From Streptomyces sp. HPF1205 (GTDB lineage: Bacteria > Actinomycetota > Actinomycetes > Streptomycetales > Streptomycetaceae): 64,000 nt of DNA. The DNA lies in the NCBI RefSeq assembly GCF_020400825.1, contig NZ_JAINVH010000008.1, positions 1-64,000 on the forward strand, given 5' to 3'. This document shows positions 1-10,100 of this stretch, in pieces (position 1 is the first letter of the stretch; the number at the start of each line of letters is the position of its first letter). The notes beneath the pieces are model-generated. The model had not been told where the DNA came from. It saw only the letters and a list, made by a program, of their open reading frames with translations, and did no database searches. The translations under genes were made by a program, and so were the position numbers.

Positions 1-1
1 A

Positions 2-73
2 TTCACCGGCACCGAGGACTCCAGCCTCCAGACCTCCTTCGTCATCGACGACACCGCCGTCAACGTGAGCTGA
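2..73 (+). CDS. C-terminal end of a probable secreted protein (partial)
   Basis: Only the last 23 codons are in the window, ending with TGA at 71-73; the start lies upstream. The visible tail is Ser/Thr/Asp/Val-rich and contains the stretch SFVIDDTAVNVS. It resembles the closing strands of beta-sandwich domains at the ends of Streptomyces secreted hydrolases. That is an impression from composition and pattern, so the protein cannot be named. A strong hairpin follows 30 nt after the stop, which supports this as a real gene end. Confidence 0.6.
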   Translation, partial: FTGTEDSSLQTSFVIDDTAVNVS

Positions 74-103
74 GCACACGAGGGCCCTCGGTGGTCCCGT
101 GAA

Positions 104-138
104 CCGTGGGGGCGGACCCGCGAGGTCCGCCCCCACGG
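104..138 (+). terminator. Intrinsic terminator-like hairpin
   Basis: A perfect 15-bp stem (104-118 with 124-138) closes on a 5-nt loop, 30 nt after the stop of the partial gene. There is no clear U-tract, which is common for streptomycete terminators. Confidence 0.65.
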
Positions 139-594
139 CGCGCCCCCGTCGCCTCCCCGGTACGTGACGGCCCGCCCGACGTGTGCCCGGGGCACCTCCG
201 CGACCCCTCCCGGCAGGCTCGCCAACTGCCGTGCCCGGACCGGAGGTTGGGTCCCTCGCGGCAGAACCGCCAGGTCACGGCCAGGCGCGGCCCGGCGAAC
301 CCGCCGTTCCCGATGCCTTGACGGGTGGGCGGGTTGGGGACAGGATGCCTGACGTCCCATTGGGATGTCCCTGCGTCCTCCAGTCCCTCAAGGATCCCGC
401 CTGGATGCGCTCGGCATTCTGACAACGTTGTCAAAACGAGTGGAGGACGCGACCGCGGTACCCGGCCCGGCCGCACCCGGCCGCGGGTCGCACCGGTTGT
501 GACCTGCGTCATTGAGCGGCGCCCCGCCCTGCTGAATGAATCGGGCGGGACGCCGGGCACCACCCCCGCGTCACACGCAGAAAGGCAGCACCGC
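139..594. other. Long leader/promoter region of the GH92 gene, no gene seen
   Basis: About 455 nt separate the hairpin at 104-138 from the GH92 start. It holds an imperfect palindrome at 351-369 (9-bp arms, one mismatch) and the perfect LacI-type palindrome at 420-433. Short open frames here lack ribosome sites and recognisable products. Confidence 0.5.
420..433. promoter_or_regulatory. LacI-family operator upstream of the GH92 gene
   Basis: TGACAACGTTGTCA is a perfect 14-bp palindrome with the central CG typical of LacI/GalR-family operators (pattern TG..A.CG.T..CA). It lies about 160 bp upstream of the alpha-mannosidase start, so sugar-responsive repression is likely. No LacI-type regulator gene is in the window, so the regulator would act in trans or be encoded just upstream. 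Confidence 0.7.
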
Positions 595-3500
595 ATGAGA
601 AGTGGTCCGGTCCGCCGCGCTCTCGCCAGATCCCTGCTGGCCACGGCGGTTTCCCTGGTCCTCACCGTGCCCGGGTCCGCCCTCGCGCGCGCCGCGTCCG
701 CCGGACCGGACGACGGCGCCGCCGGTTTCAGCACGTCCTTCGAGTCCGGTGACACCCCGCCGACCTGGACCGGCGCCGCCGAGACCGACGCCCAGGGCAA
801 CCCGATGGTCTCCGGGGTGACCGCGGGCACCGTGCCCGTACTGCCCGGCAGCGTCAAGGACAAAATCACCGAAGTCACCGCCAGCAGTGACAATCCGCCC
901 AATGAGACGGCGCCCAAGGCGGCCGACGAGGACCCGGCCACCAAGTGGCTCACCTTCGCCACCAGCGGCTGGCTGCGGTACCGGCTGAGCGAGGACGTCA
1001 CCGTCACCAAGTACGCACTGACCTCCGCCAACGACTTCCCCGACCGCGACCCCGAGGACTTCAGGCTCCAGGGCTCGGCCGACGGCAGCGCCTGGACCAC
1101 GGTCGACTCCCGCACCGGCCAGAAGTTCGGCGGCCGGTTCAAGTCCGACGTGTACGACGTCGCGAACCCCGGCGCGTACCGCTACTACCGGCTGGACATC
1201 ACCGCCAACAGCGGCAACACCGGGTCCACGCAGTTGGCCGACCTGATCCTGTCGGACGGCTCGCCGGCGCCCACCCCCGTGCCCGGCATGACCGCCGAGA
1301 TCGGCAGCGGCCCCTCCTCCGGCCCCGACGTCAAGCCCGACACCGGCTTCACCGGTCTGAAGGCGCTCCAGTACGCGGGCACGCACACCCGCTCCGGCGC
1401 CGTCCACGCCGTCGACAAGCTGTACGACGTGGCGATACCGGTCACCGCGGACACCCAGCTCTCGTACGAGATCTTCCCCGAGCTGACCGGCGGCGACCTG
1501 AAGTACCCCAGTACGTACGCCGCGATCGACCTGCACTTCACCGACGGCACCTACCTCAGCGGCCTGGCCGACCCGGCGCGGGACCAGAACGGCGTCCCCC
1601 TGACCGCCAGGGACCAGGGCACCTCGAAGATCCTCTATGCCTCGCAGTGGAACCGCGTCGTCGCGCGGCTCGGCGAGGCCGCCGCCGGCAAGACCGTCGA
1701 CCGGATCCTGCTCTCCTACGACGACCCGGCCGGAAGCGCCGACCCGGGCGACACCACCCAGTTCAAGGGCTGGATCGACGACCTCGCCATCGGCGCCGCC
1801 CCCGCCCCGGACCGGTCGGCGAGCTTCGCCGACCACGTGGACACCCGGCGCGGCACCAACTCCTCCGGGTCCTTCTCGCGCGGCAACAACCTGCCGCTGA
1901 CCGCGGTCCCCAACGGCTTCAACTTCTACACCCCGGTCACCGACGCGGGCTCGGCGAGCTGGGAGTACAGCTACGCCGCGCAGAACAACGCGGACAACCT
2001 GCCCACCCTGCAGGCGCTCGGCATCAGCCACGAACCGAGCCCCTGGATGGGCGACCGCGACCTGTTCCAGGTCATGCCGTCCGCGGCCACCGGCACGCCG
2101 AGCCTGGACCGCGACAAGCGGGCACTGCCGTATCTGCACTCGGACGAGGTGGCCCGGCCGCACTACTACGGCGTCACCTTCACCAACGGCATCAAGGCGG
2201 AGATCGCGCCCGCGGACCACTCGGCCGTCTTCCGCTTCACCTTCCCCGGCGACACCGGTGACCTGCTCTTCGACAACGTGACCAACGACGGCGGCCTCAC
2301 CCTGGACGCCGCCCACGGCACCCTCGACGGCTACGCCGACTACCGCAGCGGCCTGTCCGCGGGTGCGAGCCGGATGTACGTGCACGCCGAGTTCGACCGC
2401 GCGCCGCAGACCGCCACCAAGGTCACCGGCGAGGGCCGCGACGACGTCACCGGCTACGCCCGGTTCGACACCAGCGGCGACAGGACCGTCACCATGCGGA
2501 TCGCCACCTCGTTCATCAGCGCCGACCAGGCGAGGAAGAACCTGGACCAGGAGATCCCGGCCGGCACCTCGTTCGACGCGGTGAAGGACGGCGCCGAGCG
2601 GCAGTGGAACGCTCGGCTCGGCAAGGTCGAGGTCCAGGGTGCGAGCGAGGACCAGCTCACCACCCTTTACTCCGACCTGTACCGGATGAACCTCTACCCC
2701 AACTCCGCGTACGAGAACACCGGTACACCGGCCCACCCCGTCTACCGGTACGCCAGCCCGTTCTCCACGGCCGGCCCGAGCACCCCCACGCAGACCGGGG
2801 CCAAGATCGTCACCGGCAAGGTCTACGTCAACAACGGGTTCTGGGACACCTACCGCACCGAGTGGCCCGCCTACTCGCTGCTGGAGTCCAAGAAGGCCGG
2901 CGAGCTGGCCGACGGCTTCGTACAGCAGTACAAGGACGGCGGCTGGACCGCCCGCTGGTCCTCGCCGGGCTACGCCGACCTGATGACCGGCACCAGCTCC
3001 GACGTGGCCTTCGCCGACGCCTACGCCAAGGGCGTCACCGGCTTCGACGCCAAGGCCGCCTACGAGGCCGCGGTCAAGAACGCCACCGTGGTGCCGCCGG
3101 CCTCCGGCGTGGGCCGCAAGGGCCTGGCCACCTCGGAGTTCACCGGCTACACCAGCACCGGGACGGACGGCAGCGTCTCCTGGTCGCTCGACGGCTACGT
3201 CAACGACTACGGCATCGGCACCATGGCGGCCGGGCTGGCCAAGGACCCGAAGACCGCACCGGCCGACCGCCGGCGCTACGAAGAGGAGTCCGCGTACTTC
3301 CTCGGCCGTGCCCGGAACTACGTCAACCTCTGGAACAAGTCCGTCGGCTTCTTCGAGGGCCGGACCGCCGACGGCTCCTGGCGGGTGCCCGACAGCGATT
3401 TCGACCCGCGCACCTGGGGCTACGAATACACCGAGTCCAACGCCTGGAACTACGCCTTCACCGTGCCGCAGGACCCGGCCGGCCTCGCGTCGGTCTACGG

Positions 3501-4530
3501 CGGCAAGAAGGCCCTGGAAAGCAAGCTCGACACCTTCTTCGCCACCCCGGAGACCGCGGACGGCGACGCCGGATCGTACGGCGGCACCATCCACGAGATG
3601 ATCGAGGCACGTGACGTGCGGATGGGCGAGCTGGGCCTGAGCAACCAGCCGTCGTTCGGCATCCCGTACATGTACGACTACGCGGGCGCGCCCGCCAAGA
3701 CGCAAGGAATAGTGCGCGAGATCGAGCAGCGGCTGTTCACCGGCAGCTCGATCGGCCAGGGCTACCCCGGCGACGAGGACAACGGCGCCACCTCCACCTG
3801 GCAGGTCTTCGGCGCGCTCGGCTTCTACCCGCTGCAGGTCGGCAGCGACAACTACGTCATCGGCTCGCCGCTGTTCACCAAGGCGGTGATCCACCTGGAC
3901 AACGGCAAGGACATCGTCGTCAATGCCCCGAACAACAGCCGGGCGAACGTCTACGTCCAGTCGCTGAAGGTGAACGGCGAGAACTGGGACAAGGTCTACC
4001 TGACCCAGCGGCAGCTCTCCCACGGCGCCCGGCTCGACTTCACCATGGGCCCGAAGCCCTCGGCGTGGGGCAGCGGCAAGAACGCCCTGCCGGTGTCGCT
4101 GACGCCCGCCGGCCAGGCGCCGCGGCCGCTCGCGGACACCACGGGCCCGGGCCTGGGCACCGCCAAGGCGACGGGGGACACCGACGCGAGCGCGCTGTTC
4201 GACAACACCTCCGACACCCGGGTCACCTTCCCGACCGCCACGCCCGAGATCACCTGGACCTACGGCGGATCCGGGCACAAGGTCACCTTCTACACGCTGA
4301 CCTCGGGCACCACCGCGGGCCAGGACCCGACGGCCTGGCAACTCCAGGGCTCGGCCGACGGCACTCACTGGACGACCCTGGACACCCGCACCGGCCAGTC
4401 CTTCGCCGACCGGCTGCGGACCAGGCCGTTCCGGATCGCGCACCCCGGCACGTACTCCTCGTACCGCCTGGTGGTGACCGCCGGCGGCGACTCGGCCACC
4501 TCACTGGCGGAGGTGGAGCTGCTGAGCTGA
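595..4530 (+). CDS. Secreted GH92-family alpha-1,2-mannosidase with two F5/8-type C domains
   Basis: 1311 residues, predicted to be a calcium-dependent exo-alpha-mannosidase acting outside the cell. The ATG at 595 has AAAGG 9 nt upstream and begins a clear signal peptide (RRALARSLLATAVSLVLTVP). An F5/8 type C/CBM32-like domain spans about residues 86-222. The GH92 body runs from about 409 to 1170. It contains HEMIEARD (Glu1001, the position expected for the general acid) and PGDEDNG (Asp1060/Asp1062, expected base), as in characterised GH92 enzymes. A second F5/8-type domain closes the protein (about 1186-1311) and shares the LQGSADG..WTTLD pattern with the first. Family assignment is strong. 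Linkage specificity (1,2 versus 1,3 or 1,6) is inferred only. The LacI-type palindrome at 420-433 probably controls it, and a hairpin ends it. Confidence 0.93.
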   Translation: MRSGPVRRALARSLLATAVSLVLTVPGSALARAASAGPDDGAAGFSTSFESGDTPPTWTGAAETDAQGNPMVSGVTAGTVPVLPGSVKDKITEVTASSDNPPNETAPKAADEDPATKWLTFATSGWLRYRLSEDVTVTKYALTSANDFPDRDPEDFRLQGSADGSAWTTVDSRTGQKFGGRFKSDVYDVANPGAYRYYRLDITANSGNTGSTQLADLILSDGSPAPTPVPGMTAEIGSGPSSGPDVKPDTGFTGLKALQYAGTHTRSGAVHAVDKLYDVAIPVTADTQLSYEIFPELTGGDLKYPSTYAAIDLHFTDGTYLSGLADPARDQNGVPLTARDQGTSKILYASQWNRVVARLGEAAAGKTVDRILLSYDDPAGSADPGDTTQFKGWIDDLAIGAAPAPDRSASFADHVDTRRGTNSSGSFSRGNNLPLTAVPNGFNFYTPVTDAGSASWEYSYAAQNNADNLPTLQALGISHEPSPWMGDRDLFQVMPSAATGTPSLDRDKRALPYLHSDEVARPHYYGVTFTNGIKAEIAPADHSAVFRFTFPGDTGDLLFDNVTNDGGLTLDAAHGTLDGYADYRSGLSAGASRMYVHAEFDRAPQTATKVTGEGRDDVTGYARFDTSGDRTVTMRIATSFISADQARKNLDQEIPAGTSFDAVKDGAERQWNARLGKVEVQGASEDQLTTLYSDLYRMNLYPNSAYENTGTPAHPVYRYASPFSTAGPSTPTQTGAKIVTGKVYVNNGFWDTYRTEWPAYSLLESKKAGELADGFVQQYKDGGWTARWSSPGYADLMTGTSSDVAFADAYAKGVTGFDAKAAYEAAVKNATVVPPASGVGRKGLATSEFTGYTSTGTDGSVSWSLDGYVNDYGIGTMAAGLAKDPKTAPADRRRYEEESAYFLGRARNYVNLWNKSVGFFEGRTADGSWRVPDSDFDPRTWGYEYTESNAWNYAFTVPQDPAGLASVYGGKKALESKLDTFFATPETADGDAGSYGGTIHEMIEARDVRMGELGLSNQPSFGIPYMYDYAGAPAKTQGIVREIEQRLFTGSSIGQGYPGDEDNGATSTWQVFGALGFYPLQVGSDNYVIGSPLFTKAVIHLDNGKDIVVNAPNNSRANVYVQSLKVNGENWDKVYLTQRQLSHGARLDFTMGPKPSAWGSGKNALPVSLTPAGQAPRPLADTTGPGLGTAKATGDTDASALFDNTSDTRVTFPTATPEITWTYGGSGHKVTFYTLTSGTTAGQDPTAWQLQGSADGTHWTTLDTRTGQSFADRLRTRPFRIAHPGTYSSYRLVVTAGGDSATSLAEVELLS

Positions 4531-4549
4531 CGACCGGGCCGGCGGCAGC

Positions 4550-4582
4550 GGGGGCGGGGCGTCATGGGGGCGCCCCGCCCCC
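4550..4582 (+). terminator. Terminator-like hairpin after the GH92 gene
   Basis: A perfect 12-bp stem (4550-4561 with 4571-4582) with a 9-nt loop starts 19 nt after the GH92 stop codon. Confidence 0.6.
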
Positions 4583-4598
4583 TCGCCGGCTCGTCGGC

Positions 4599-4668
4599 TC
4601 CTCGGGACCGGTTCCTCGGGACCGGTTCCTCGGGACCGGCGCGTCGGGACCGGCCGGTCGGGACCCGT
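4599..4668. repeat. Five tandem 14-bp repeats between convergent genes
   Basis: The unit TCCTCGGGACCGGT occurs at 4599, 4613 and 4627 (the third with one change), then in two diverged copies at 4641 and 4655. The array fills the space between the GH92 gene and the convergent lipoprotein gene and touches the stop codon of the latter. Copy-number change would leave both reading frames almost intact. Confidence 0.85.
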
Positions 4669-5807
4669 CAGGACAGGAAGCCCATATGGACGTGGTCGTG
4701 GTGGGTGGCGTCGGAGAAGAACTGATCGCCGGGACCGGACAGCGGGACCGGGCCGCCCACGTTGTACGAGCCGGCCGCCGCGGCCGCGCGCATGAAGGCG
4801 GCGATCAGGGAACGCGGGGTCGCCGGGTCCACCACCTGGCGGCCGTCGATCCGCCAGACGTCGAAGGCCCGGCCGCGCGGATGGTCGCTGGGCCGGGTGG
4901 TGCCGAACACGTCCAGCGGATGGCCCGAGCGGACCACACTGACCGACATCCGGTAGGTCCCCGCGAGGACGGTCATCGCGCGCAGCACGCTGTCGTGCAC
5001 CCGGCCGCTGCGCACGTCGGCGACCGAGGCGGGAGGCAACTGGATCCGGGAGTCGCCCAGCACCGCGCGGGCCAGGGCGCCGGGGGCGACCGGCGGTCCG
5101 GGGACCGCCGGGTGCAGCGCGGTGACCTGCCAGCCGCCGGCGCCGCGGACCAGCCGGACGTCCACGGTGGTGCCGCCGTGCCCGATCGTGCCACCGGTCC
5201 TGGTGGTCTGCGCGCAGACCACCAGGACGCTCGCGGAGCCGCTGAGGAGGCCGCCGTACTGGGCGTCGATCACCTGGACCACCGCCTCGTCCGCGGCCGG
5301 CGCCAGCGAACCGGTCTGCCGGGCGAGCCGGGCGGCCCGCGCGGCCGGGACGCCCAGCGCGGTCAACCGGGCGGCGGCGTGCGCGGGACCGGCCTGCCCG
5401 GGCCGCCACGTGCCCAGGGCCTCCACCGCCTCGACCGCGGCGAGCTTGGCCGCGGGCTGGAGCTCTCCCGGGCCCGGCCTCCACGGCGCGGCGGCCGGCA
5501 GCGGGGGGAGAGGACCGCTCGACGGGCGGCCGGCGGGGGAGTGTGTCGCCGGGGACGCCGTCGGCGCCGGGTGCGTGCCGCCGCCCGAGCAGCCCGCGCA
5601 GCACAGCGCCGCGCCCAGCAGCAGGGTCCGACGGCCGACCGTACCGGACGGGCCGTCACCGGGCGCCGGACGGCCGCGGTCGTGGCCGCGGCCGTGACCA
5701 CCGTCCTGACCACCGCCGTGACCAGGGCCCCGATCGGCCGGGCGGTCACCGTGGCGGTCGGCGGGAGCCGGACGATCGCCGAAGGCCCGATGCCGTTGCC
5801 GTGCCAT
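4668..5807 (-). CDS. Tat/lipobox lipoprotein with an M15-like zinc peptidase fold
   Basis: 379 residues. The C-terminal part carries SDHPRGRAFDVW and, some 60 residues later, HHDHVHMGF. This His/Asp then H-x-H pattern is that of the Hedgehog/D-Ala-D-Ala carboxypeptidase (M15/VanY-like) fold, so a zinc peptidase or degenerate relative acting on the cell wall is likely. A twin-arginine GRRTLLLG segment leads to the lipobox CAGC, giving lipid-modified Cys73. The start ATG at 5807 has GGAG 6 nt upstream. No nearer start exists, so about 57 His/Gly/Asp/Arg-rich residues precede the twin arginines, which is unusual. Exact peptidase class and substrate are not established. Confidence 0.7.
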   Translation of the reverse strand: MARQRHRAFGDRPAPADRHGDRPADRGPGHGGGQDGGHGRGHDRGRPAPGDGPSGTVGRRTLLLGAALCCAGCSGGGTHPAPTASPATHSPAGRPSSGPLPPLPAAAPWRPGPGELQPAAKLAAVEAVEALGTWRPGQAGPAHAAARLTALGVPAARAARLARQTGSLAPAADEAVVQVIDAQYGGLLSGSASVLVVCAQTTRTGGTIGHGGTTVDVRLVRGAGGWQVTALHPAVPGPPVAPGALARAVLGDSRIQLPPASVADVRSGRVHDSVLRAMTVLAGTYRMSVSVVRSGHPLDVFGTTRPSDHPRGRAFDVWRIDGRQVVDPATPRSLIAAFMRAAAAAGSYNVGGPVPLSGPGDQFFSDATHHDHVHMGFLS

Positions 5808-5996
5808 GGCGACTCCAGGGACGAAGGGCGTGCGGTGGTGCGGTCGTGCGGTGGTGCGGCCGTGCCCAGTATCGGCCGGTACGCCCCGCACGGCGTTCCG
5901 GCAGGCCGGGCCGGGCCGGGTGGACGGGCCGGGCGGGACCATAAAGTTCTACTGTCAATCACCTTGGTGCCGCAGGCCACCGTGTGCGGAGGTGCG

Positions 5997-7010
5997 ATGC
6001 TCGAAGTCCTGGGCCTGGACCGCCCGGCTGAAGTCCTCTACTTCACGCTGGTCGACAACCCCCCGATGCCCGTCGACGACCTGTGCCGGCGTACCGGCCT
6101 CGACCCCGACGAGGCGGGCGGCGCCCTGGTACGCCTGGAGGACGGCGGGCTGATATCCCGGCTGCCCGGCAGCCCGTCGTGCTGGACCGCCCTGCCGCCC
6201 GAGCACGCGCTGGAGGTGCTGCTGCTGGCCCGGGAACGGGACATCCACCGGGCGCGCGCGCTCGCCAACCGGCTCACCGAACGGCACCGCGAGGCCCGCC
6301 GGGGCCGTGACTCCGCCGCGCTGATCGAGGTCATCAGCGGCCGGGACGGCGTGGCGCGCTGCGGCCAGCAGCTCTTCAGCCGCGCCGAGCGGGAGATCCG
6401 CGGCATCGACGCGCCCCCCTACGCCCAGGCGAGCGACGGCGAACGGGTCAACTCCGCCAGCGTGGTGGCCGGCCGGAACGTGCGCAGCCGGTTCATCCAC
6501 GCCCGCGACACCCTCAGCATGCCGGGCACCATCGAACGCGTCGAGGCGGACATCGCGGCCGGCGAGGACGTCCGGTTCCTGCCCGAGGCGCCCATGAAGC
6601 TGATCATCGCCGACGACCAGGCCGCCCTGATCCCGCTGCTGGCCACACCGCAGGTGCTGGACGCCTGCATCCTGGTGCACCCCTCCGCCCTGCTGGACGC
6701 GCTGTCCACCCTCTTCGAGTCGCTGTGGAGCCAGGCCCAGCCCTACATGCCGGGCCGGACCGCGCCGGTCGGTCCCGGCGAGTTCGTCAACGAGGAGGAA
6801 CGGCGCATCATCTCGCTGCTGGCGATGGGCCTGCCGGACGAGGCGATCGCCCGCCAGCTCGGCATGGGGCTGCGCACCGTCCAGCGCCGCGTACAGGCCC
6901 TGCTCGGCCGGCTCGGCGCGGCGAGCCGCTTCCAGGCGGGAGTGCTGCTCGCCGGCCGCGGTTGGTGGCACCCCGAGGAGGACGGCGCGGGCCGCGGCAC
7001 GGCGGGCTGA
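5997..7010 (+). CDS. LuxR-type HTH transcriptional regulator with TrmB-like N-terminus
   Basis: 337 residues; the ATG at 5997 is preceded by GGAGG with a 4-nt spacer. Residues 1-70 (MLEVLGLDRPAEVLYFTLVD onward, with a two-helix pattern) resemble the winged helix of TrmB-like regulators. The last 70 residues (NEEERRIISLLAMGLPDEAI, then GLRTVQRRVQALLGRLGA) are a LuxR-type HTH. The middle is a ligand-or-effector region without named motifs. There is no receiver domain, so it is not a response regulator. It is transcribed divergently from the M15-like lipoprotein gene and might control it; this is inference from position only. A strong hairpin terminates it. Confidence 0.85.
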   Translation: MLEVLGLDRPAEVLYFTLVDNPPMPVDDLCRRTGLDPDEAGGALVRLEDGGLISRLPGSPSCWTALPPEHALEVLLLARERDIHRARALANRLTERHREARRGRDSAALIEVISGRDGVARCGQQLFSRAEREIRGIDAPPYAQASDGERVNSASVVAGRNVRSRFIHARDTLSMPGTIERVEADIAAGEDVRFLPEAPMKLIIADDQAALIPLLATPQVLDACILVHPSALLDALSTLFESLWSQAQPYMPGRTAPVGPGEFVNEEERRIISLLAMGLPDEAIARQLGMGLRTVQRRVQALLGRLGAASRFQAGVLLAGRGWWHPEEDGAGRGTAG

Positions 7011-7057
7011 CCCCGCCGCTGCCGCCCGCGGCCGGCGGGACGGCGGGCGGCGGGGCA

Positions 7058-7095
7058 CCGGGGGCGGGCCGGCGAAGCAGCCGGCCCGCCCCCGG
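7058..7095. terminator. Bidirectional terminator hairpin between convergent genes
   Basis: A perfect 16-bp stem (7058-7073 with 7080-7095) closes on GAAGCA. It lies between the LuxR-type gene and the convergent sedolisin gene and can serve both. Confidence 0.75.
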
Positions 7096-7119
7096 GTCAC
7101 GCACGGCCCGCGGCCGCGG

Positions 7120-10100
7120 TCAGTGCCGTACGGGCGGCTCCACCCACAGGGTCACCGGTAGCCCCACCGGGCCGTACGGTGTGTCGCCGTCCAGCGTCAG
7201 CTCCGCCCGGTGCGCACCCGCGTCGGCCGCGGTCATGGCCCGCGCGTCGAGAGTGACCCGGACCGTGACGGTGGCGTGGGCCGGCACGGTGAGCCGCCGG
7301 GTCCGCTCGGTCAGCCACGGCACGTCGCCGGACGACCGGTCGTAGCCGGGCAGTTCGTACACCGCCGACTGCGGGACGCCGTAGGCGTTCGAGCCGCCGA
7401 CGGTGAACCAGCCGGGCGCGGACTGGGCGCCCAGCACCGGCTGCGGCAGGGCGGGAAGCGCCGACCAGGTGTCGCCGTCCGGGTGGTAGGCGAACGCCTG
7501 GGCGGTCATCGTGCCCGAACCGATCTGCTGGCCGCCGGCCACCAGGAGCGAGTCGTCCGCCGCCGTACCGGTCGCGCCCCAGAAGTCCGCGGGGGCGTCC
7601 GCGACGCGGCGCCACGCACCGGCCGCGGTGTCCAGTACGTAGGTGTGGGCGGTGTCCTTGGGTGCGGCCCCCTGCGGCTGGTACGCGCCGCCCGCGCAGG
7701 TGATCGAGCCCGCAACGGTGCCGCACACCGTGAACGAGACCGGTTCCGGGTACTGCGGGCCCGCCGACCAGGTGTCGGTCGCCGGGTCGTAGACCTGGAC
7801 CGAGCTGTAGCCGCAGCCGGCGAAGTCGCAGCCGCCGATCACGTACAGCCGGTCGCCCACGACCGCGGCGCCCGAGGCGCCGAAGCCGCGCGGCGCGTCG
7901 GCGATCTGCGACCAGGTGGCGGTGGCGGGGTCGAAGACCTCGCCACCGGTGATGGGCGCGCCAGAGGCGTCGCGGCCGCCGGTGACGTACAGCTTGCCGC
8001 GGATGACGCCGTAGGCCGGGTAGACGCGGCGCGTCGCCGGGCCCGGCCGGCTGCGCCAGGTGGCGGTCGCCGGGTCGTAGGAGCGGAAGGCGTTGCTCCA
8101 CACACCACCGGGCTCCTCGCCCAGGCCCTCGTAGAGGGTGCCGTCGAGCACCGCCGCGATCCCGCCGAAGGAACCGGTGGGCAGGTCCGCCAGTGGCGAC
8201 CAGGCCGGATCCGCCGCCGGATCGGCGCCCGGCGCCGGCGTGTCCGCCGAACGGGTGTCCGCCGGCCGGGCCGCGGTGGCGGACGTGAGCAGGTCCTGCG
8301 GGGTCACCGTCGAGGGCACCCGCCGAGCCGCGGCGCCGGGGCCGGCGGCCGGCGCCGTACCCAGGTCGTGCTCGCCGAGGGAGAAGGACGCGGGCGACCC
8401 GCCGGTGTTGCGGATCCGCACCGTCACCGTCCGGCTGCGGCCCGCCGGTACCTTCGCGGTCAGCGCGGAGGCGCCGAAGGACAGCCGGGCCGGGTGCAGG
8501 ACGAAGTCGGCCCGGGTGGTGGCGTTCGCCCGCACCTTCACGGCCTCGGTCTCCGGCGGAAAGCCGAAGCCGGGCAGGCCCGCGGTGAAGCGCTGCTTGC
8601 CGGTGCGGCCGGAGAAGACCGCGTACAGGCCCTTGGCCGCGGCCGGGTCACCGGGCGCGGCCACCACGCGGCCGCTGTCGGCGGGCACCGCGTCGGCCGC
8701 GACCGTCGCGCCGAGCACGCCGGCACCGGTGTTGGCGTCCGTGACCGTGCCGACCAGCAGCCCTCCGGGCCGGGTCACCAGGGTCGGGGCGCCGACCGCC
8801 ACGTTGTCGATCTCCCAGACGCCGGTGAGGGAGCCGGCGAAGTGGAAGCGCAGCCGCACGTGCGGTGCGTCGGCGTAGGCCCTCAGCGGCACGGTCTCGT
8901 GCGCCGGGCCGGGCACCACGTCCGTGTGGTGCCACACGGTGGTCCAGGTCGCGCCGCCGTCCGTGCTGACGTCCACGTCGGCGGTCGGGTCGTCGAGCCG
9001 GTACGTCGCGGGCAGCGCGGTGTCGAACTGCAGTTGCGGGTCGCTCACCCCGGTGAAGTCGTAGGAGGGGCTGAGCAGTTCGGTGTCGGCCGGGGCCCAG
9101 CCGAGCGCGTAGTCGTCCACTTGCGCGAACCGGCCGGAGCCACCGGTCTGGTTGCCGCGGTTGAGCGGGTCGTCGAAGTTCCAGCCGCCGGCGGAGGTGT
9201 TGTTCCGCACCGTCCACCCGTCGGGCGCCGAGGCGGCCGCGAAGGACTCCAGGCCGCCACCCCTGTACCGCGTCTCGTAGCCGGGCGGGAGCGCTCCCGA
9301 CGTGCTCAGCGGGAGGGTGAGGTCGCCGGTCACCGGCGAGCCGCCGACGGTGACGGTCGTGGTGCCCTGCCCGTAGCCCGCCCACAGCGCGGTGGCGTGC
9401 ACGGTGTACGTGCGGCCCCGGGGGACCCTCACCGTGTACCGGCCGGTCGCCGGGTCGGTGTACACCGTGCCGGGCACGCCTTCCAGGGTGATCCGGGCGT
9501 ACAGGCCCCAGCCGTGACCGCCGCCGTCGCGCACGGTGCCGGAGACGGTCTGCGAGGGCACCGCGGTCAGTGCGGCGTTCTCGGTGAGGCCGGCGCCGTC
9601 GGCCACCCGCACGGTACCCAGGTCCAGGTCGCCGTAGCCGAAGGCGGTGACCTTCATGTCGTACGAACCGGCGGGCACGTCGAGGCGGTAGCCGCCCTTC
9701 GCGTCGGAGGTGGCCGTATGGCCGTCCAGGCTCACCGTGGCGCCGGCCACCGGGCCGTGCGTGGCCGCGTCGGTGACGGTACCGGTGACGGTGCCGTGCG
9801 GGCCGGCCCGGAAGGCGGCGGTGCCGTCCGGGGTGCCGAGGCCGGTGGGGCCGTCGTAGCCGGGCCGGGCCGCGCAGGTCCACAGCGGGGCGCAGTCGGG
9901 CGTGGTGCCGTAACCGCACAGCGAGCGGTCGGCGCAGCTCGCGTCGTCGCCCTGCGTCACGTCGTTCAGCGCGCCCGCCGCGTGGTACGGGTACGCGGCC
10001 GGGTAGCTGCCGGTGACCGGGGAGCCGGCCAGGGCGTAGACGGAGGCGATGATCGGCGCCGAGGCGCTGGTGCCGCCGTAGACGTTCCAGCCTCCGTCGG

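Noticed and set aside
571..4443. 1290-codon open frame on the minus strand
   Set aside because: Antisense of the GH92 gene, low-complexity Gly/Val/Arg product, no ribosome site.
9287..9300. GGGAGCGCTCCC palindrome resembling a CebR box
   Set aside because: It lies deep inside the sedolisin coding sequence and its outer bases are C/G instead of T/A, so it is more likely a codon-usage coincidence.
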